Source of the DNA: an uncultured Desulfobacterales bacterium
Lineage (GTDB): Bacteria > Desulfobacterota > Desulfobacteria > Desulfobacterales > UBA11574
Reading direction: 5' to 3'
DNA: 5,377 bases
Assembly (NCBI GenBank): GCA_937925895.1
Contig: CALANC010000035.1
Span: forward strand, 1-5,377
This document shows, one piece after another, positions 4,351 to 5,377 of this stretch. Position numbers and translations under genes: made by a program. The notes below the pieces were generated by a model. That model did not search any database, was not told the origin of the DNA, and worked only from the letters and a program-made list of their open reading frames with translations. The number at the start of each line of letters is the position of its first letter. Within the stretch, counting starts at the first letter, position 1.

Positions 4351-5377
4351 ATGTGTAGTCTGCAGAAAAAGATTCCGGTAATTTGTTTTATATTCGCTTT
4401 TTTCTTTGTGGGTTTGATGTCGATCTCGTTGGTCCGGGCTCAAACTTTTGTTTCGGGAAAAGTAACGACATCCGATGGTATGATCGTGGCCAGTGGCGTC
4501 GTTGCCTTGGAAAAAGGAGAGCTTCACAACAACGCATTCCTCATGGGAGGGGCAATTGGATCCGACGGTGCCTTTAAAATACCGCTGCCGTCTGGAGGCG
4601 CTTGGGGTATACACGTCTACAGTGAGAAGTATATTTACTTTCCGCTGCAGGTTCAAATTAAAGAAGGTGTTGACAATGAAGTCCCCGTTATTCTTCCGGT
4701 CGATGGAAATTCTAAAGACGATCCTAGAATATCGGACATCCAGTTTAAAAAATTAAACAATCAGGTCTTTCAGATAACGATGCAAGTGGATGATCCCAAC
4801 AATAATCTCGGTCCCCAAATGGTGGCTATTGATACAAAACGGTTTAAATCCTATAGATTTATGCCGGAAAAGGGAGATTTAAAGGACTGGAAAGCCAATT
4901 TCCCCAGGGGCAAATACGTCTCTCCCTATATACCGGTCAGGTTGGACGGCGAGAATCTAAAAGACTGGCTTTTTGTGGTAGCCGATCATCAGTGTAGTAA
5001 CGGTCCAATTTATAACGGTTTGGGCCAATCTGTTTTCAAACCACCGGTATCGCATTCAGAGAGCCTTTTGTGTGAAATTCCCGGTATCTGGAAGTCCAAT
5101 TTTGACAAGGTGTACAAGTTCTCTCGAACATCACCGGGAATGTTTGCCGGCGAACAGTTACAGGGTGACATGCTCATCGATAAAATGGCCCAAAAAGACA
5201 ATAATCTGTTTATCGATTTTCGGTTCAAGGAAAAAAAGGGTAAGGGCGAACTGCGACTACTCTGCCGGGATAAAAAGGTTATGCTTAAAGGTAATTTTAA
5301 ATTGCCCGATAGATCAGGAGATTGGATTTTTTACAAGCTGAAGAATGCAAAAGCACAACTAACGAGAATAAGTTTTC
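4351..5377 (+). CDS. Exported protein of unknown function, 3' end outside the window (partial)
   Basis: An open frame of 342 codons with no stop before the window end. Residues 1-30 form a Sec signal peptide: Lys6-Lys7, a hydrophobic core (about 8-28) and a likely signal peptidase I site after Val-Arg-Ala30; there is no lipobox. Residues about 33-120 (FVSGKV...DG...ASGVVALEKG, then SDGAFKIPLPSG) have the pattern of a carboxypeptidase-regulatory-like or similar Ig-like beta-sandwich. Residues about 125-230 form a second, unrecognised, strand-rich region. From Trp247 (GIWKSNFDKVYKF) onward, alternating Gly, aromatic and short-strand patterns recall small lipocalin-like beta barrels, a weak resemblance. 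The mature part seen has three Cys (215, 241, 305) and no CxxCH motif, so it is not a c-type cytochrome. It is probably periplasmic or outer-surface. It follows a 285-bp gap holding a palindrome, so a functional link to the upstream genes is unproven. Confidence 0.8.
   Translation, partial: MCSLQKKIPVICFIFAFFFVGLMSISLVRAQTFVSGKVTTSDGMIVASGVVALEKGELHNNAFLMGGAIGSDGAFKIPLPSGGAWGIHVYSEKYIYFPLQVQIKEGVDNEVPVILPVDGNSKDDPRISDIQFKKLNNQVFQITMQVDDPNNNLGPQMVAIDTKRFKSYRFMPEKGDLKDWKANFPRGKYVSPYIPVRLDGENLKDWLFVVADHQCSNGPIYNGLGQSVFKPPVSHSESLLCEIPGIWKSNFDKVYKFSRTSPGMFAGEQLQGDMLIDKMAQKDNNLFIDFRFKEKKGKGELRLLCRDKKVMLKGNFKLPDRSGDWIFYKLKNAKAQLTRISF

Noticed and set aside
4180..4656. 158-codon reverse-strand open frame
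   Set aside because: It crosses the palindrome and overlaps, antisense, a longer frame with a clear signal peptide. Its composition is basic and low in pattern, and it has no recognisable domain.
4493..4756. 87-codon + strand frame inside the exported-protein gene
   Set aside because: It is an alternate-frame shadow; the frame starting at 4351 has a signal peptide and stays open for 342 codons.

Overview
The window carries five protein-coding genes, all on the + strand, from what looks like an anaerobic or microaerobic Gram-negative bacterium. I would guess Desulfobacterota (Desulfobacterales-like). The guess rests on gene content: a hemerythrin, a kinase with a Cys-rich two-CW-type module, and a DUF2231/cytochrome c membrane protein, together with intergenic palindromes of a style I associate with that group. 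No rRNA, tRNA, CRISPR array or transposase is visible.

Layout. Positions 1-241 are a non-coding leader dominated by a long inverted repeat (96-195). It is followed by a compact three-gene unit: a hemerythrin HHE-domain protein (242-796), a 542-residue protein with Cys-rich, cyclic-nucleotide-binding and Ser/Thr-kinase domains (793-2421, sharing ATGA with the gene before), and a PP2C-type Ser/Thr phosphatase (2455-3207, GTG start, 33 bp downstream). A 150-bp gap holds a stem-loop directly after the phosphatase stop, a weak promoter candidate and a possible 13-codon leader ORF. Next is a four-helix DUF2231 membrane protein ending in a c-type cytochrome domain (3358-4065). Positions 4066-4350 are non-coding and hold a second, imperfect palindrome of about 106 bp (4207-4312). 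The last gene starts at 4351 and runs off the window end: an exported protein with a Sec signal peptide and an N-terminal beta-sandwich-like domain, otherwise unrecognised.

Working together (inference). The first three genes read as a self-contained signalling cassette. A di-iron protein that could bind O2 or NO is translationally coupled to a soluble kinase carrying eight cysteines and a cNMP-type sensor domain, with the opposing phosphatase next door. The phosphatase has its own C-x2-C-x2-C cluster. A redox- or gas-responsive phosphorylation switch is the simplest reading. Two deviations stand out in the kinase: the catalytic-loop lysine is Asn (HRDIN), and the phosphate-binding cassette has Met where cNMP binders usually have Glu. 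The cytochrome gene fits a respiratory or redox theme but is separated by a gap and may be its own transcription unit. No target of the kinase is identifiable here.
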